From contig CANNFE010000002.1 in the NCBI GenBank assembly GCA_947503775.1, positions 124,001 through 188,000 of the forward strand: a DNA stretch of 64,000 nt. Direction: 5' to 3'. A model generated the notes under the pieces. The model was not told where the DNA came from and made no database searches. It saw only the letters and a list, made by a program, of their open reading frames with translations. The translations under genes and the position numbers were made by a program. This DNA is from an uncultured Paracoccaceae bacterium (lineage in GTDB: Bacteria; Pseudomonadota; Alphaproteobacteria; Rhodobacterales; Rhodobacteraceae). This document shows positions 62,268 to 64,000 of this stretch, piece by piece; position 1 is the stretch's first letter, and every line of letters begins with the position of its first letter.

Positions 62268-63286
62268 AACTCCTCTCTGTCCTGGCAATGTGCCTTGGGA
62301 CCGTGACCATGGCAGAGACCCAGATCACCCAGCTTGACTTCGCCGATCTCGATGGGTGGCCAGATGACAATCATGACGCTGCTTTGTCTGTTTTCACGGA
62401 AACGTGCTCGATCCGTCGCGATGCGGATTGGCGGACACTGTGTGATCTGGCCAAGAGCGCTTCGGATGCTCGGGCTTTCTTCGAAAAGCACTTCCTGCCT
62501 CTTTTGATCGAGGATGGAACGGAGATGCTCTTCACCGGGTATTTTGAGCCTGAAGTCGAGGGCTCCCTCGAACGTGGTGGCCGTTATCTTTACGCACTTT
62601 ACGCCAAGCCGCCAGAGATCGAGCCCGGGACCCCGTGGCTGACCCGCAGAGAGATTGAATTTGGTGGCGTTCTCGAGGATCGAGGACTGGAACTTGCTTG
62701 GCTCACCGATCCGGTTGATCTCTTCTTCCTTCAGATCCAGGGCTCCGGTCGTATCCGATTGTCCGACGGCAGTGTTCGCCGGGTTGGATATGGCGGATCA
62801 AACGGCCAGCCTTACTCTTCCATCGGTCAGGAACTGATCCGCTTGGGAAAACTTCAATCACATGAAGCATCGGCGGCCCGGATCCGATCATGGGTCAAAG
62901 AGAACGGGATCGAGGGCACTGATCTTTTAAGGGTGAACGACAGTTTCGTGTTCTTCCGGCCCGTGAATGAAGTCCCGCCCGAGAAAGGTCCGATCGGTGC
63001 GATGAACAGATCCGTCACGGCAGGTCGGACGATCGCCGTTGATCCAGACTTCACGCCTTTGGGCGCTCCCGTCTGGATCGAGAAAGAGGGTGCGTCCTCG
63101 ATCAAGCGCCTCATGATCGCGCAGGATACCGGGTCGGCCATCAAAGGGGCGCAGCGCGCCGATATCTTCTTTGGAACGGGTGATGATGCGGGTGATGCGG
63201 CAGGTCAGATCCGCGATCCCGGCCGCATGGTGGTTCTTCTTCCAAGAGGCCGCGTCTTCGCGATGAGAAGGCGACTTCGGCAGTGA
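62264..63286 (+). CDS. mltA: Membrane-bound lytic murein transglycosylase A
   Basis: A 340-residue enzyme that cleaves peptidoglycan glycan strands with formation of anhydromuramic ends. Signal peptide KLLSVLAMCLGTVTMAET, with no proper lipobox around its cysteine. The MltA barrel shows LFTGYFEPEVEGS, DLFFLQIQGSGRIRLSDG and the 3D domain AVDPDFTPLGAPVWIE with catalytic Asp and GSAIKGAQRADIFFGTGDDAG. ATG 62,264 overlaps the TIM44 gene and its stop overlaps smr. Confidence 0.93.
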   Translation: MKLLSVLAMCLGTVTMAETQITQLDFADLDGWPDDNHDAALSVFTETCSIRRDADWRTLCDLAKSASDARAFFEKHFLPLLIEDGTEMLFTGYFEPEVEGSLERGGRYLYALYAKPPEIEPGTPWLTRREIEFGGVLEDRGLELAWLTDPVDLFFLQIQGSGRIRLSDGSVRRVGYGGSNGQPYSSIGQELIRLGKLQSHEASAARIRSWVKENGIEGTDLLRVNDSFVFFRPVNEVPPEKGPIGAMNRSVTAGRTIAVDPDFTPLGAPVWIEKEGASSIKRLMIAQDTGSAIKGAQRADIFFGTGDDAGDAAGQIRDPGRMVVLLPRGRVFAMRRRLRQ

Positions 63287-63870
63287 GAAAACCGCGCGGG
63301 CTGAGCAGAGAGGAAAGACAGCTTTGGGATCAGATCGCCCGAAAGGCTACGCCCCTGTCGAAAAACGGGTTTCCGATCTCTGATCCTCAGATGGTTACGC
63401 CAAACACAGCAAAGCGGCCGGAAAAGCAGGCCGTCCGGATCGAGCCGTTCGAGATCGGGTCCACTCCGTCCAAGGGCGAGGCTGCTTGGTCAAATCTCGG
63501 CGCGCCAAACGCTCCGGCCATTCAGATGGAAAACAAGGCCTACCGCCGCCTCGCCCGAGGAAAGCTTCGCCCGGATGCGCGCATCGATCTGCATGGCATG
63601 ACCCTGAGCGAAGCACAGCCAGCGCTGCGGTCTTTCATCTTGTCCGAATACACATCAGGCTCGAGGCTTGTCCTTGTGATCACCGGAAAGGGCCGAACAG
63701 AGCGTGACGGGGGAAACGCGTTCTCAGGGCAGCGGGGTATCCTTAGGCGGTATGTCCCCGAATGGTTGCGGATGGCCCCGTTGCGAAATGTCGTTCTCGA
63801 AGTTCGCGAAGCCCATCAACGACATGGCGGTGGCGGCGCGTTTTATGTCTATTTGAGACGTCTTCGCTAG
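63283..63870 (+). CDS. Smr/MutS2-domain protein
   Basis: A 195-residue protein starting at GTG 63,283, which overlaps the mltA stop. The first 90 residues are polar and probably flexible; the Smr domain follows with RIDLHGMTLSEAQPALRSFI and VLVITGKGRTERDGGNAF, ending AHQRHGGGGAFYVYLRRLR. Smr domains have nuclease activity. It is the last gene of the TIM44-mltA-smr operon and overlaps the end of the convergent hydrolase gene by 4 bases. Confidence 0.92.
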   Translation: MRKPRGLSREERQLWDQIARKATPLSKNGFPISDPQMVTPNTAKRPEKQAVRIEPFEIGSTPSKGEAAWSNLGAPNAPAIQMENKAYRRLARGKLRPDARIDLHGMTLSEAQPALRSFILSEYTSGSRLVLVITGKGRTERDGGNAFSGQRGILRRYVPEWLRMAPLRNVVLEVREAHQRHGGGGAFYVYLRRLR

Positions 63871-64000
63871 GCCAGCTCTTCGATCATGCGCGCGATCAGC
63901 GCCGGATCTTCCTCATGCGCAAGATGTCCGACTCCTCGAAGAAGATGGAAGCTCGCATTTGGAAGGCGCTTTGAGGCTTTTTCAGATACATCGGGCGGCA
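63867..64000 (-). CDS. Alpha/beta hydrolase, C-terminal fragment
   Basis: Only the last 44 codons lie in the window; the gene continues beyond the right edge. The fragment reads PPDVSEKASKRLPNASFHLL, then GVGHLAHEEDPALIARMIEEL. The GHLAHEEDP element is where the catalytic histidine of alpha/beta hydrolases sits, and resembles BchO-type enzymes. The stop shares bases with that of smr on the other strand. The assignment of subfamily is tentative. Confidence 0.65.
   Translation of the reverse strand, partial: PPDVSEKASKRLPNASFHLLRGVGHLAHEEDPALIARMIEELA

Noticed and set aside
1-64000. Mobile elements, CRISPR arrays, tRNA or rRNA genes
   Set aside because: No transposase or integrase motifs, no regular direct repeats with spacers, and no tRNA-like cloverleaf or rRNA sequence were noticed on reading.

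Overview
The window looks like an alphaproteobacterial chromosome of the Rhodobacteraceae (Roseobacter group) type. The evidence is the high GC content and the conserved block hrcA-grpE / rph-rdgB-hemW / parB-parA-rsmG-mnmG-mnmE-rho-hemJ / maf-aroE-coaE-dnaQ / secB-fxsA / TIM44-mltA-smr. Family protein features also fit, such as the TIM44-domain protein and SecB next to dnaQ. No CRISPR array, insertion sequence, phage gene, tRNA or rRNA was seen.

Positions 1-45,856 hold a very large exopolysaccharide (EPS) locus made of many short operons on both strands. It has an initiating sugar transferase (ExoY type, 42,844), an export protein (ExoF type, 36,936), a chain-length co-polymerase with a decayed ATPase domain (4,760-6,952), a Wzy/O-antigen-ligase type polymerase (7,100-8,377), the start of a Wzx-type flippase (left edge), about ten glycosyltransferases (several ExoA/ExoM/ExoO-like), two Gfo/Idh/MocA dehydrogenases, an NAD-dependent epimerase, a methyltransferase, an acyltransferase and two PAPS-type sulfotransferases. 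It also has two GMC oxidoreductases, one with a twin-arginine partner, and two putative secreted polysaccharide-active proteins: a GH16 enzyme (19,081) and a G8/beta-helix/LamG protein (28,672). Taken together these suggest a succinoglycan-like repeat unit that is heavily decorated, plausibly sulfated, and remodelled outside the cell.

Two sub-modules stand out. At 177-3,800 a UbiA prenyltransferase with a fused HAD phosphatase, a GtrA protein and a GT-C arabinosyltransferase-like protein resemble the actinobacterial polyprenyl-phosphoryl-arabinose route. At 14,099-16,095 an intact GT2 polyprenyl-phosphate glycosyltransferase overlaps a paralogue that has lost its DXD motif.

Positions 45,857-64,000 are the conserved core next to the replication origin. 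Two parS sites lie inside the first codons of rsmG and mnmG, a few kilobases from an AT-rich gap (57,358-57,766) with DnaA-box-like sequences between hemJ and maf, which I propose as oriC. A full TTAA-N7-TTAAC CtrA-type site upstream of the exoY-like gene may couple EPS initiation to the CtrA regulon. Both window ends cut genes: a flippase at the left and an alpha/beta hydrolase at the right.
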